The notes under the pieces were generated by a model that ran no database searches, was not told the origin of the DNA, and saw only the letters and a program-made list of their open reading frames with translations. Source: Larix kaempferi (taxonomy: Eukaryota; Streptophyta; Pinopsida; Pinales; Pinaceae). From it: a stretch of 64,000 nt of DNA. Location of the stretch: positions 62,001 through 126,000 of the forward strand of contig BSBM01001445.1 in NCBI GenBank assembly GCA_027924585.1. The letters run 5' to 3'. Positions 47,096 through 57,530 of the stretch are shown here, one piece after another (position 1 is the first letter of the stretch; each line of letters starts with the position of its first letter). A program made the translations under genes and the position numbers.

Positions 47096-47664
47096 ATTGA
47101 TCTACTGGCATATTTGAATTTCACTTGTTTTAGCTATATATGATGATAATCTTATCAGTATTAACTTGTCAATTTATATATATTGGAAGTGGTTGACAAT
47201 TTTTGGATGGATATTTATTACATGTGATGATTTTAATTTACTGTTAAGGATGGATGTTGACAAATTCAATTAAATTATAGATATTTAACTCACTTGTTTT
47301 AATTATAAATGATAATCATGTTATAATAATTATCTTTTTATTTTATATATATTGATTGTTGTAGATTTTATTTTAATGGAGATTTAATAAATATAATGAC
47401 GTTGTTAGTTTGTATGGATGTATGTTTCCCTAGAAATTGTTTATAAATGTTACCTTATAAAATATTTCAAATGCAATATGACTTACTCTATAATCATATA
47501 AGTTATTTAAGAGGCATGATATATTTAACTAATAAAATTGAAGTAAAAATTATTAAATTAATCAATCAAAGCAAAACAAGAAGCATTGTTGGAAGAAAAA
47601 ATAGAACCAACAATGTAAGGCAAACTAGATAGAAACCAGAAGCCATCTTGGAAGGAAAACTTAG
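47096..47664. other. AT-rich DNA, nothing recognised
   Basis: No coding signal or repeat boundary seen. Confidence 0.5.
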
Positions 47665-48446
47665 CACTACACGGGAATAAAAAACAGAAGCAATTCAGGT
47701 AGAAAACAATGAAGTAATAATGGAAGCATTTTTAGAAGCAACAAAAGACATCATAATAGAATCCATATTAGAAGTAAAAAAAATGTAAAAATGAAAGCAA
47801 AATCGGAAGCAAAACTGGGAGAAAAACTGGAAACAAAATCAGAAACAAAACTTGAAGCAAACCAAGAAGCAAAACTGGAAGCAAAATTAGAAGCCAAACT
47901 TGAAGTAAAATAAAAAGCAAGAGTGGAAGTAAAACCAGAAGCAAAGACAAAAGAAAAACTAGAAGCAACAAGGGACGTCATAATGGAAGCAAAACTTGGC
48001 GTCATTTAGGAAGCCAAAAAAGAAGCTATTTTTATGCAATACCAGAAACAAAACAGGAAGCACAACAAGGATTAATACTAGAATCAAAACAGGAAGCACG
48101 ACTAGGAGCAATACTAGAAGCAAAACAGGAAGCACGACTAGGAGCAAAACTAGAAGCAGAAATGGAAGAAAATCTAGAAGCCATATTCACCATTATTTTC
48201 GGTGCCATTCTAGGAACTAAAGTAGGATCTAATCTAGACGCAAAATATGGCGTTGTTTTAGATGCCATATTTTCGACGCAATATTTCGCGTTGTACTAGG
48301 CATTACATCCGGTGCTATTTTTGGTGCCTAATTGAACATGCACTGAGGCGCCAAGTTTTGCGTCGGCAAAAGTGCCCAACTCATGAACTAAAATACACTA
48401 AACTCCGGTGCTATTTTAGGCGCTAATTGCCTATTTTGTTGTAGTG
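47665..48446. repeat. degenerate GGAAGCAAAACT array bounded by CACTACA ends
   Basis: From about 47690 to 48260 the + strand is made of 12-15 base units such as AGAAGCAAAACTGGAAGC. From 48260 it changes to words like GGTGCTATTTTAGGCGC. The outer ends are CACTACA (47665) and its inverse TGTAGTG (48440-48446), as in CACTA transposons, whose subterminal regions are often full of short repeats. The 3-base flanks (TAG and TGT) do not match, so a target duplication is not shown. It could be a non-autonomous CACTA derivative or just a minisatellite. Confidence 0.45.
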
Positions 48447-48973
48447 TGTGTAATGATGTCTAGTATGATGTAGTAAGATGTCTTATCTATCAAAGGAAGG
48501 CATAAATAACTCTAATATTATGTAAAAGGAGTTATCCCACACGCATCATGGAGTAATACTCTCCTATAACCATTCGTTATATAAGGATATGGAAAAACAT
48601 TTATCCCGCATGTATTTTGGGATGTTATTCTTCCATACCTCTAGCTATATAATAGAGGTGGAGGAGAGCCTTTGGGCATATGTTGTGTATTGCATTGTAA
48701 TGCTATTGTAAAGTTGGAAAGCATATGTGGAGTGGAGCTCAAGTGTAAGATTGGATATTTTTGAAGAATAAGAATATAATACCTTCTCGTGGATGTTTCC
48801 CCATTTGGGGTTTTACCACATATATTTGGTGTATCATTTCTTTTCTCTTGTCTCTAGTTTATTACTTTCATTATTATTGCTTGTATGGATAGAAGGGTGG
48901 ACTAGTAGATTCTTGCTTTTCATGTTAGAAAACATATCATTGTATGTTTATGCATATTCTCAATATTCTAACA
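48447..48973 (+). repeat. 5' LTR of the copia relic
   Basis: The right end is clear (TATTCTAACA before the primer site). The left end is uncertain, probably a TG at or just after 48447. A TATA box (TATATAAT) lies at 48646-48653 with a leader of about 320 bases. No second copy exists in the window. Confidence 0.6.
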
Positions 48974-48985
48974 TGGCATTAGAGC
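48974..48985 (+). promoter_or_regulatory. primer binding site of the copia relic, mutated
   Basis: TGGCATTAGAGC differs at two positions from the initiator-Met primer site TGGTATCAGAGC and follows the LTR directly. Confidence 0.75.
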
Positions 48986-49844
48986 TAGTTACTATGCTCT
49001 ACCTTCTTCGGTAATTTTTTGAAAAAAAAATTATAAGCACCAATTCTTCAATTCTTTTGGGTCCTCCATATTTAGTACATTTGGCATCTGATCTATCAAA
49101 CCATTTTTGTTATTCTTTAGATCTAAGCATTTACATAAACATACAAAAATATGCTTGCTAACATGCAAAGAAAGAATCTACTAGACTAGCCTTATATCCA
49201 TACAAGCAACAATTCTTAAAACAAATTGGGTCCTCCATACTGACTAGATTAATCATCTGATCTATCAAACCCTTGTAGTTATTCTTTAGATCTGGGCATT
49301 TGCTACATGTTTGAGAATTTGTTTTCAAACCCTAACCCTCACCATTTATTTTTCAAAATTTTTTTCAAGTTTCTCTTGATTTTTTCTGTAGATCTAGGTT
49401 AAAATCCATTGTATACTAACTTGCTACTAAGGATTTATTGTTTTTGTAGTAGATCTGTTGTATTTTCGACTTTGGTTGTGTTTTGTTACAGGTTTTTGTA
49501 CAGGACAACGGCTAGTGTCACAACTTCCTGTTTTTTGACAATTTTGCGTAGTTTAGGACATACACGCACCTTTTGGTTTGAGGAAGCGCTTACTCACACA
49601 CCTTTCCTTGAGCAAAAGCACGTCCACAATCGAGTGTTCTGCCGAGAAAGCGCATGGACCCTACTTTTGGTAAAAAAATCACTGAAATTGATTTTATGTT
49701 TGTTATTTTTGTTGTAGATATGTAGGTCCACCAAATAGTTGTTGTTAGGATTCAGATTTGGTGAGAAATTTCTTGTTTTGTCACTTTTTATTCTAGAGCT
49801 TAGTTATTTGTATTGTCGCATCAGGGTTTCATTTTTTGTCACGC
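48986..49844 (+). other. leader of the copia relic
   Basis: AT-rich untranslated DNA between primer site and gag. A segment near 49040-49150 is partly repeated near 49220-49310 (TCAATTCTTTTGGGTCCTCCAT and ATCTGATCTATCAAACC words). Confidence 0.5.
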
Positions 49845-50520
49845 TATGACTTCATAAGTAGTTTCTATTCCTGCATTAATTGGATCTAACTATCTCACTT
49901 GGAAGAGAAAGATGATAAATGTTCTCAGGAGTGAGAATCTCTATAGATTAGTTAAAGGTGATCAACAAAAACCAACTGATGCAAAAGAATTAGCTATATG
50001 GAAATATCGATGTGATCAAGCCAGAGGACTCATTAGACAAATCGTTTCAGATGGTCTATAGGTACATATTGAGGTTGAGGATAGCCCCATTGAGGCATGG
50101 AAAACCCTAGCTTCTTTATTTGATAAAAGTGATGTTGTTTTTGCTTATTATCTTGAAAATAAAATCCATGAGTTAGACCCTAAATATGTTGATAGAATAG
50201 AGTATTTTCTTGTTGAAATTAAAACCTATAATGAAAAGTTAAATAATTGTGGAAATATTACAACAAAAATGATAATGCTCTTATTATTCTTGTAGAATAA
50301 AAGTTACCTTCATGTTTTGACATGTTCATCCAAACTACCTGAATAGATCCATTGAAATGTCTAAAGGAACTATGAAACCAACTTTTGAAGAATTTTGTAA
50401 AGGTTTAATAAGTGAGCAAGATAGATTATTTGCTTCTGGTCAATCTTCTAATGGTAAATCTCTAATGGGGCATAGTAAAAAGATTCCTAATAGAAGTTCT
50501 AAAATATATCAAACGTAATT
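49845..50520 (+). pseudogene. gag: copia gag relic
   Basis: Starts near an ATG at 49845. IGSNYLTWKRKMINVLRSE and SPIEAWKTLASLFDK are typical of the copia capsid domain. Stops at about 49857 and 50060, and later frameshifts, break it. No zinc knuckle was found after it. Confidence 0.75.
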
Positions 50521-51590
50521 TATCATGTATGTTAGAAAGGTTATAAAATTGAAACTTGACCTAATAAATATGTGTTAAAATATATCAAACATAACCTCAA
50601 AATTGTTTCTTCTAGTCCTGTTAATCATAATGTTGGATTATATAAGTTTATTGGTTTTAATTCAAGCAAAAATCAACATTTTTATTCTTATGTTACTCAT
50701 GTTGATGAACAAAGTAAATTATGGCATTAAAGATTAGGTCACTTGAATTATGGTAAATTGCAAATGATGTCTAAAATGGTAGTTGGCTTACCTTCAATTT
50801 CTTCCACTAAAGGTGTTTGTGAAGGTTGTGTTCTTGGTAAACATCATAAGGAAATGCTTGATAAAGATCAATCTTTGCATGCTCAAGAACCATTGCAACT
50901 AATACATAGTAATATTTGTGGTCTTCTTCTTCTTGAATATTTGTCTCATGCAATCTATTTTCTTATATTTATTGGTTTACTTTTTGAAGCATAAATGTAA
51001 AAACTTTGGTATCTTTCAAGATTTTAAATCCATGGTTGAAAAAGAATCTAGTAAAAATATTAAGACTTTGAGAACTGATAATGGGAGGGGATTCACTAAA
51101 AATGAATTTAATGCATATTTATCTAAGCATGGAATTCAACATCATATTGTTCCTTATACACCTCAACAAAATGGGGTAGTTGAAAGAAATAATAGAAATT
51201 TGGTTGAAATGGCTTAATGTATGCTTTATTCTAAAGGATTACATAAATATTTTTGGGTCGAAGGTATTTTTTGTGCTAAATATATATTGAATAAAGTAAC
51301 TACTAAAGCAGTTTTGTAGGTTACTCCCGAAGAAAAATGGAATGGAAGAAAACCTGATATTAGTAACTTTAATATATTTGGCAATGAATGTTGGGAACAT
51401 GTTCCGGATGAAAAATGGAAAACATTAGAACCCCAAGTCTCACAAATGTATTTTCATTGGTTATTGTGAGGATTATAAAGCATACAAGTTGTATGGTCCA
51501 TCTACCCAATGTGTTCTCATATGGAGAGATGTTCAATTCAATGAAGTCTCTCCTCCTCTTGAGACTTTTGAACCTCATGTTACCTTGAAT
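50521..51590 (+). pseudogene. pol: copia integrase relic
   Basis: The pre-integrase zinc region is at 50700-50880 (LWH, RLGHLNYGKLQMM, CEGCVLGKHHKEM). The core first Asp position is shifted by mutations (LIHSNICG where D is expected). RTDNGRGFTKNEF gives the second Asp and PQQNGVVERNNRNLVEMA the Glu. FGNECWEHVPDEKW marks the end of the domain. Several stops and frameshifts occur. The protease segment before it is not recognisable. Confidence 0.8.
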
Positions 51591-52174
51591 TTTCCTTCAT
51601 CTTTTGTTTCTCTTATATGTGTTACCCATTCCTCTACTTTTGTGCCTAAGCTTGATCCTAGTTCACCTTCTTCTTCAACTGATCCTCCTGGATGTTCTGA
51701 AAACTCTTGAATCCGCAGGTTCTGATATTGATATTCCTTTCAATACTTGTCAAACTAGATATGAATTTTCTATCATGACTAAATTATTGGCCACAGATGA
51801 TCCCTTTGCCTATCCTCAAGCCAAACATAAACCTGAATGGGAGAAAGCCATGATTGCTAAGTATAAATTGTTAATGAAAAACAAGGCATGGACTCTTGTG
51901 CCTCTTCCTCCTAGAAATAATTTAATTGGATGTAAGTGGATATATAAAACAAAGTTTACTGCAAAAGGACAAATTGAAAAACATAAAGCTCGGCTAGTAG
52001 AAAAAGGATTTGCTCAACAAGAAGGTATTGGATATACCAAAAATTTTGCTCCAATTGATAATAAAAAAACACAATAAGAACTATTGTTTCTCTTATTGCA
52101 TATTATCAATGGGAAATACACCAAATGGATGTCAAAAGTGTGTTTTTGAATGGTGATATTTGTGAAGACATTTA
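51591..52174 (+). pseudogene. pol: copia reverse transcriptase relic, N-terminal part
   Basis: WEKAMIAKYKLLMKNKAWTL, NLIGCKWIYKTKFTAKGQIE and HKARLVEKGFAQQEGIGY are the start of copia RT. After a frameshift, the expected words up to the first catalytic Asp (QMDVKSVFLNGDI) are still readable near 52120-52160. Similarity ends at about 52175-52181. Confidence 0.85.
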
Positions 52175-52592
52175 TGTTGAACACACTAGGAACAATGAGA
52201 GGGGGGGATGAATCAATGTTATGCACTAAAACTCTTTTCAATTTATCAATCAATAATTGTTATCATTCATTAAACATTCAATGTGATATATCAACAAATA
52301 GTACACAGTAGACACAAGAAGTATATGTAAAGAAACTTTGTAATGTATTGAAGGAATCAATAGTTTACATCAACTTGATGATCTTCATCCGTAATCTATG
52401 GTACTCTTAGATTGTCTTCTATGCCACCTGCATATGAGGGCCCTCGCACGAAGTTGAGGGACCTTTTAGATGCAATCGTGCTTTCACGAAACGCGCAAGG
52501 ATTTAGTAAAATGAAAACGCACGCACGATGCTTTGAACTAGGCATGGGCGGGCACGAGCTTGCCATGTCACTTAACACGTAGGATAGGAAAT

Positions 52593-52712
52593 CATATCAC
52601 ACGAGCGTTATGAATTCAATAACGCACGAGCGTTATAGAAATTCATAACGCGTGAGCATTATAGAAATTCATAACATGCGCGTGGTATGAATCACTATAA
52701 CGATCGTGTTAT
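52593..52712. repeat. palindrome array, left (period 25-26 bp)
   Basis: Five copies of a palindrome close to ATAACGCRCGAGCGTTAT end at 52611, 52636, 52662, 52688 and 52712. Spacers are AT-rich (often AGAAATTC). Each copy is rich in CpG in an otherwise AT-rich setting. Confidence 0.8.
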
Positions 52713-52839
52713 GTATCCAAAAATGTGCTAATGTTATGGTAATATACACAATTTGCATTTTCATCACAACCTTATTTAATAGTTTCTTCCCAAGAAAATA
52801 AATTTTCTTTATTTCTCTAGATCCCTACTTATCTTGAAA

Positions 52840-53367
52840 GGTTTTGGGCTTCATGTTCTATGGGTTAGGAGGTTAAACAGGGATTTGGTTTTAGGGGCTA
52901 AGGGGGTCAAGGGTTTTGGGGTCAAGGGGCTTAGGGTTTAGAGATGGGGGGGTGGTTAGTGGTAGGGAAAGGGGGATTAGGAAAGAGAGGGGGGGGGAGC
53001 AGGAGAGATAGAGATAGAGGGGGGGGTTAGTTAGGGGTAAGGGACTAGGAGGGGGGTTAGCGAGGGGGAGAGAGTGAGAGAGGGGGTTAGTAATGGTTAG
53101 GGGGGAGGAGAGAGAGAGAGGGAGGGAGAGAGAGAGGAGAGGGTGTTAGTTGTAGGGAGTCAAAAAGAGAGATGGTATGTGTGGTTAGAAGTAGGTGGAG
53201 GTGTAGTGAAGAGAGAGAGACTGAGAGAGTGGTTTAGTAAGGGCTAGGGAGAGGAGGGGAGAGAGATAGAGAGGAGGGGGGTCAAAGCTAGGGGGAGTAG
53301 GAGAGAAAGAGAATGAGTAGGATGGTTAGGGATGAGGGAGAGGTTAGGGATGGGGACAGGGGGGTTT

Positions 53368-53417
<50 letters not shown>

Positions 53418-53850
53418 GTGTATAAGTAGGGAAGAGAGAGTGAGAGAGGGGGTTTGTAAGGGTTACGAGGACGAGGAGGGTTAGGGGTATGGGGAGTAGG
53501 AGAGACAATAAGATAGGGGAGGTGGTTTGGGGTGGATGGGTTGGGGTGGGTTAAGAGGTTATAGAGAGATAGAGAGGGAGGAGGGTATCAGGGGGTTAGA
53601 AGAGAGAGGGGTTGGTGGAGGAGTACAAAAGAGATAGAGAGATAGGGGGTTAGTAAGGGTTAGGTGTAGGAGGGGAGAGAGTGAGCGAGGGTTAGCAGTG
53701 ACAAGATTGGGAGAGAGATAGAGAGAGGGGGATTTAAGATTGGTGGGGATTAGGGAGAGGTAGAGGAGGGGTTAGAGAGAGGGGGGGTGGTGGGTAGGGA
53801 GGTGTTTTTAGGGGTTTTCAGATAGAGAGGGGTCGGGGTTATGAGTAGGT
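52840..53850 (+). repeat. purine-rich low-complexity tract
   Basis: About 1 kb almost wholly G and A on the + strand, in blocks such as GGGGGGTTAGGGATGGGGAC and AGAGAGAGAGAGAGAGAG. It includes a GA microsatellite with a G run at 53370-53420. GGTTAG-type words recur. Confidence 0.85.
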
Positions 53851-54730
53851 GGAAAAGGTTTAATTGTTTCTAGGGTTAAGGGCTTAGGGATTTAGGGATT
53901 TGATATTTTTAAGTAATATGGGTTAGATTGTTTAGGGGTTAGGGGTGGACTAGGTATTAGGGGTTAAGGTTTGTGGAATTATGGATAAAGTCTCTAGGGG
54001 GTTTAGGGATTAGCAGCATTAGGGTTTAAATGATTTAGTGCTCTAGGTTTAGCATGTTATGGTTTATGAGGTTATGCATTAATGGTGAAGGGGTTAAAGG
54101 CTTAAAGGCTTATAAGGGGTAAATTAGAGCTTAAAGAGACTAATGCACAAGCCCAAGCAAGAATGCCAAAGCTGAGAGAGGAGCAATCAATCTAGAGGGA
54201 GAGAACTCAACCGAACATAGAGCTCTCATGTAAACGAAGACAACACATCAAAAACGTAGAGCGCACAAGCAAATGCAGGGCACACTAGCACAAGGGAGGT
54301 CACACATGCAAACATAGTGTAGAGGTAAATAACTATTTTACCTGTATATGGGAAACTAGAGCTTAGAGGGCTAATGGTTATTTAAGGATTACAGGTAAGC
54401 AATTAAAGGACTTAAGGGGTTTAGCAGTTTGGGATTTAGGGGTAAAGGGATTAAGGACTCTGGGATTAGGGGGTTAGGTTTTAAGAGGTTAGGAATTGAG
54501 GTCTAAGGTGTTATAGTGTTAAAAGCTTAGGGAATTAGAGGATAAGGACAACAATGAGGGGAGATAAATGGTTAATTGAGGGACTAGGGATTTAACGAGT
54601 AATAAATTTATAGGTTAATGGATTTAGGATCAACTATTAATGGGGTAAGGGATTATGTGTTAATGGATTAGGTACTTAGGGGTGTAGGTATTTAGGGGGT
54701 TTGGGACTTAGGACTTATGGGTTTAGGCCT
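53851..54730 (+). repeat. telomere-like degenerate tract (TTAGGG words)
   Basis: Words such as TTAGGG, TTTAGGG and GGGGTTAAGG recur irregularly, for example GGGCTTAGGGATTTAGGG near 53880. The plant telomere unit is TTTAGGG, but no perfect tandem run is present. A stretch at about 54130-54350 is different (A/C-rich, with repeated ACACAAGC-like words) and interrupts it. Confidence 0.65.
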
Positions 54731-54861
54731 TTAATTTCCCTCCCTTATCATTACTCTCACCATTTCCTTAAATTTATGTCCCTTGCCCCCCCTTTCATAT
54801 CTATCTTCTCTCTCTCACCACCTTTATCTCCATTCAACACTTAAAAACATAAATTTGTGAA

Positions 54862-55042
54862 GTTAACAACGCACGCGCGTTATGTGAATAATAACGCGCG
54901 CACGTTATTTTTTACATAACGCATGTGCGTTATGTGAAAATAACGCGTGGGCATTTTGTATATACAAAACGTGCGCGCGTTTCTTCTAACACCAAGCGCG
55001 CCAACCAAAATATTTGAATTTAAATAGAATGTGCGCGCGTTC
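54862..55042. repeat. palindrome array, right (period 25-26 bp)
   Basis: Copies close to AACGCACGCGCGTTAT end at about 54883, 54908, 54933, 54957 and 54982, with two more diverged ones (GCGCG words) near 55000 and 55040. Same motif and period as the left array. Confidence 0.8.
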
Positions 55043-55926
55043 CTAAGCACCTAATAACCCCCTACCCCTGCGCCCGCTTTTTAACCACAGTCCTGTGTGG
55101 TTGGTTCGAACTTCCCAAACCTATGCTATGGAATTTACTGAACCATAGCTAATTAGGCATTTCCACCATTTTTCTCAATATGATTATTTTTCATTGTTCT
55201 CTACAGCATGACATACATGACCATTATTGATAAAATTTTAGGCATAGATGGCATTTTTTATGCAGATTCCAAATATGTAATTTAAAAAATATATATATGT
55301 TTTTTTCTACTTGTTCCCTAATTTTCTTGTGTCATCACTCCTTAAGAAAAAAAACATGTTGTTAGTTTTTATTCCGTAACTTTTTCATTTCACAACCATT
55401 TTAAAAAAAAATGTATGGTGCACTAGTAGACATCGACCTCTACATTCTATAAAAAATCCAAGATGAAATAACTGCATTAAGACCTTCAAAGGCTACACCC
55501 ACATTTGGCGTCCCGTTCTCGAGGTTTGATCACTTACATAATTAAAAATTAAACATTTAATTTTGGAAAAATAGTGTTGCACTAGTGCTACGGGTTCTAT
55601 ACATGTCTACCAATTTTTGTAGCCCGAAACCATCATTTAGGCACTCAAAGGCTGCACCCACAAAAACATATACCTTATCATTTGCCAAAAAAATAAAAAG
55701 TGACTATTAGAAAAGATGAAATTTGACATAGTTATGTAAATTTTCAATACTTAAAACTTATATATTCGGAAACATGACTCAATTTCTTCCATTTTATATT
55801 TTCTCCTCGATGTAAGATATCTTGTGTAAGTATATCAAAAAAACCAAGTAAGTTGAGGGATGCTCAATTTTTCAGTTTTCTATTGCATCTAACGCGCCAA
55901 AAGTGATCCTCATTAGCTTGCACATG
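55043..55926. other. AT-rich part of the LTR-like block
   Basis: No coding signal. The words ATTTAGGC(A/C)CTCAAAGGCT and CTACACCCACA recur near 55490 and 55640, suggesting an old two-copy repeat. Confidence 0.4.
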
Positions 55927-56180
55927 CCCATGAGCAACAATTACCCCAATGTTTTTTCTAAACCCACACACTATGGTTGACCCACAACTTTCTTTCTACA
56001 CCCACTGGCAATGGTTGTACCAATGCTTTCTTTCTGCACCCATGAGCACTAGCTTCTCCAATGCTTTATTTCTGCATCCATAAGCACTAGCTGCTCGAAT
56101 GCTTTAGTTTTGCACCCATGAATATTTGCACCCACAATTTTTTTCTCCCACAAGCACTCGTTGCTACAATGCTTTACTTA
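55927..56180 (+). repeat. 38-bp minisatellite, six units
   Basis: Unit starts at 55927, 55965, 56003, 56041, 56079 and 56117 are exactly 38 bases apart. Units carry CCCATGAGCACTAGCT and CCAATGCTTTATTTCTGCA or variants. A partial copy follows near 56150. Confidence 0.8.
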
Positions 56181-56794
56181 TGCACTTACTATCTACTTCT
56201 ATCCCTCAATCAACTTGTCAATAAGATATCTTGTCTACAAGAAATAAAACCCAATAATATTCTTTGGCTTCTTTTCTTTCCTTTGATCAACAAGATAATG
56301 ATCTCTCCACTTGATGTACCTTTGCTTCAATTTTTTCCAAATTTCTTCTATCTCATTTTTTTTCAATTCATCCTCTCTTCACCTGCAAAGTGAGTGTGAC
56401 ACTTTTTATTTATACATATCCACTTATGCTATATTTTCACATTATGGTCGACATTCACATTTGATAAATACTAATTTCTTTTTATAAAGTATATGGAGCT
56501 GACTTATTATTATGTTTCGTATTTATGAAACTTATTACATTTAATTTTGTTTGAAGCTGACTCTTGTCATACTCTCATCAATTTACTTTCTCGGGGATGT
56601 TTTCCATTTTAATATTGATCTCCACATGGATTGTATTTCCTTTAACATATTAGTACTTATATATGGCTTGTCATTCTTTTGATCCATGCTTAGATCTATT
56701 CAACACCTTAAACACACCTTGTTCACCTTTGTCATTAATGAGCATCAATGATAGTGATCATCATGCCTTGACATCAATGACTACTTCTGTCAAC
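56181..56794. other. right end of the LTR-like block
   Basis: AT-rich, no coding signal or repeat seen. It ends at the inverted terminal word CTGTCAACA. Confidence 0.4.
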
Positions 56795-56795
56795 A

Positions 56796-57140
56796 ATCTC
56801 CCCCTTTGGAATTGATGTCAACCTACAATAAAACACGATAACACTTATCTTTTTCACTATGGTTTTATTGTGTCTTCATTGTCCCCCTTTGACATTGATG
56901 ACAAAGGGTTGGTTCCTGATCCAATTGGTTATGACTTGTCATCAAGCATACTTTTGTTGTCATCAAAGTTGATGTAGATTTTCTCCCCCTGTTAAGATTA
57001 ATTCTGACTCTCTTCATATTGTGTGTTCTCCCTGTGCTTATGCTTACTCTCCTTGTCTTGCATATTTATCAGCTCCCCCTAAGTGCAAGCTCCTTCTATT
57101 GTATTACTGCTCATCTTCCCCTTTGACCTCAATGGAAAAG
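56796..57140 (-). promoter_or_regulatory. cluster of polypurine tracts next to the LTR-like block
   Basis: On the + strand ATCTCCCCCTTTGG (56796), TGTCCCCCTTTGACATTGATG (about 56880), TTCTCCCCCTGTT (about 56980), AGCTCCCCCTAAG (about 57072) and TTCCCCTTTGACCTCAATGG (about 57115) recur. On the - strand these are polypurine tracts. Several such tracts before the 3' LTR are known from the Sirevirus (SIRE/Maximus) lineage of copia. Confidence 0.6.
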
Positions 57141-57229
57141 GTTAGGACAAATCCCTTTGTCAGCCATCTTCTCTTACTATTGCATACCTAAACTCTTTAC
57201 TTAAAAAGAAAATGGGCATAGCTCAATGG

Positions 57230-57530
57230 CTTCAGATGTTCACTATAAGTAACCAAGCCATGTGCAACCTCTCCTACATTTGAACTGTACCGAGTACAAT
57301 CTCTGTATTTAAATTATCTGTTAGCTTTGATACAAACAGGCTTTCAATTGGAAATTGTTGGTTCATAAGATATAGATAATATTGTAATTTAATATGTCCT
57401 ATTATTATTATTCCTTCTCCATACGAATTACGACCAAGCATCTGCATGATGTCTAATGAAGTGAGTTCAGTCCATGCACCTTTCTCAGGATTGTAAATTT
57501 GATTCCCTTTTATAATAACAGTATGAGCTT
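57230..57530 (-). pseudogene. BRR2: fragment of the spliceosomal helicase Brr2
   Basis: The frame at 57528-57274 reads [20 protein letters not shown], then [27 protein letters not shown] and [10 protein letters not shown]. This is the part of a Ski2-like U5 snRNP helicase (Brr2) around helicase motif VI. The motif itself is missing: about seven residues are lost between LGR and SYGEG. Weak similarity continues past a frameshift to about 57235. Only about 95 of more than 2000 residues are present, so this is a captured or dispersed gene fragment. Confidence 0.8.

Larger units (their letters stand above)
48447..52174 (+). mobile_element. Ty1/copia relic, 5' part, + strand
   Basis: One LTR, a primer site, gag, integrase and part of RT are readable on the + strand. 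The element is cut at about 52174 by the LTR-like block that follows, and its 3' half is not found in the window. Many stops and frameshifts show that it is old. Confidence 0.8.
52175..56795 (-). mobile_element. very long LTR-like block, Sirevirus-like 3' end (- strand)
   Basis: The block starts TGTTGAACAC and ends CTGTCAACA, so on either strand it has TG...CA ends with a short inverted repeat. The left end has AATGAGAGGGGGGATGAATCA, a word style seen at the ends of plant copia LTRs. The right end is followed by polypurine tracts in the - strand sense. That makes it a 3' LTR of 4.6 kb, long for copia. No second copy or target duplication was found in the window. The left junction overlaps 7-8 bases that also fit the interrupted RT. 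Confidence 0.5.

Noticed and set aside
47751-48268. Hydrophobic or Ser/Ala-rich proteins on the - strand, membrane-like
   Set aside because: They come from the GGAAGCAAAACT array, which is open in several frames; the hydrophobic pattern just repeats the unit.
47662-48449. Complete CACTA transposon
   Set aside because: The three-base flanks do not match, the inverted ends are only 7 bases, and no transposase is present.
53851-54730. True interstitial telomere
   Set aside because: The TTAGGG and TTTAGGG words are not in tandem register and are mixed with other G-rich words, so only resemblance is claimed.
52175-56795. Solo LTR with target duplication
   Set aside because: The flanking five bases (ATTTA and ATCTC) differ, and polypurine tracts follow on the right, which fits an LTR still joined to an internal region.
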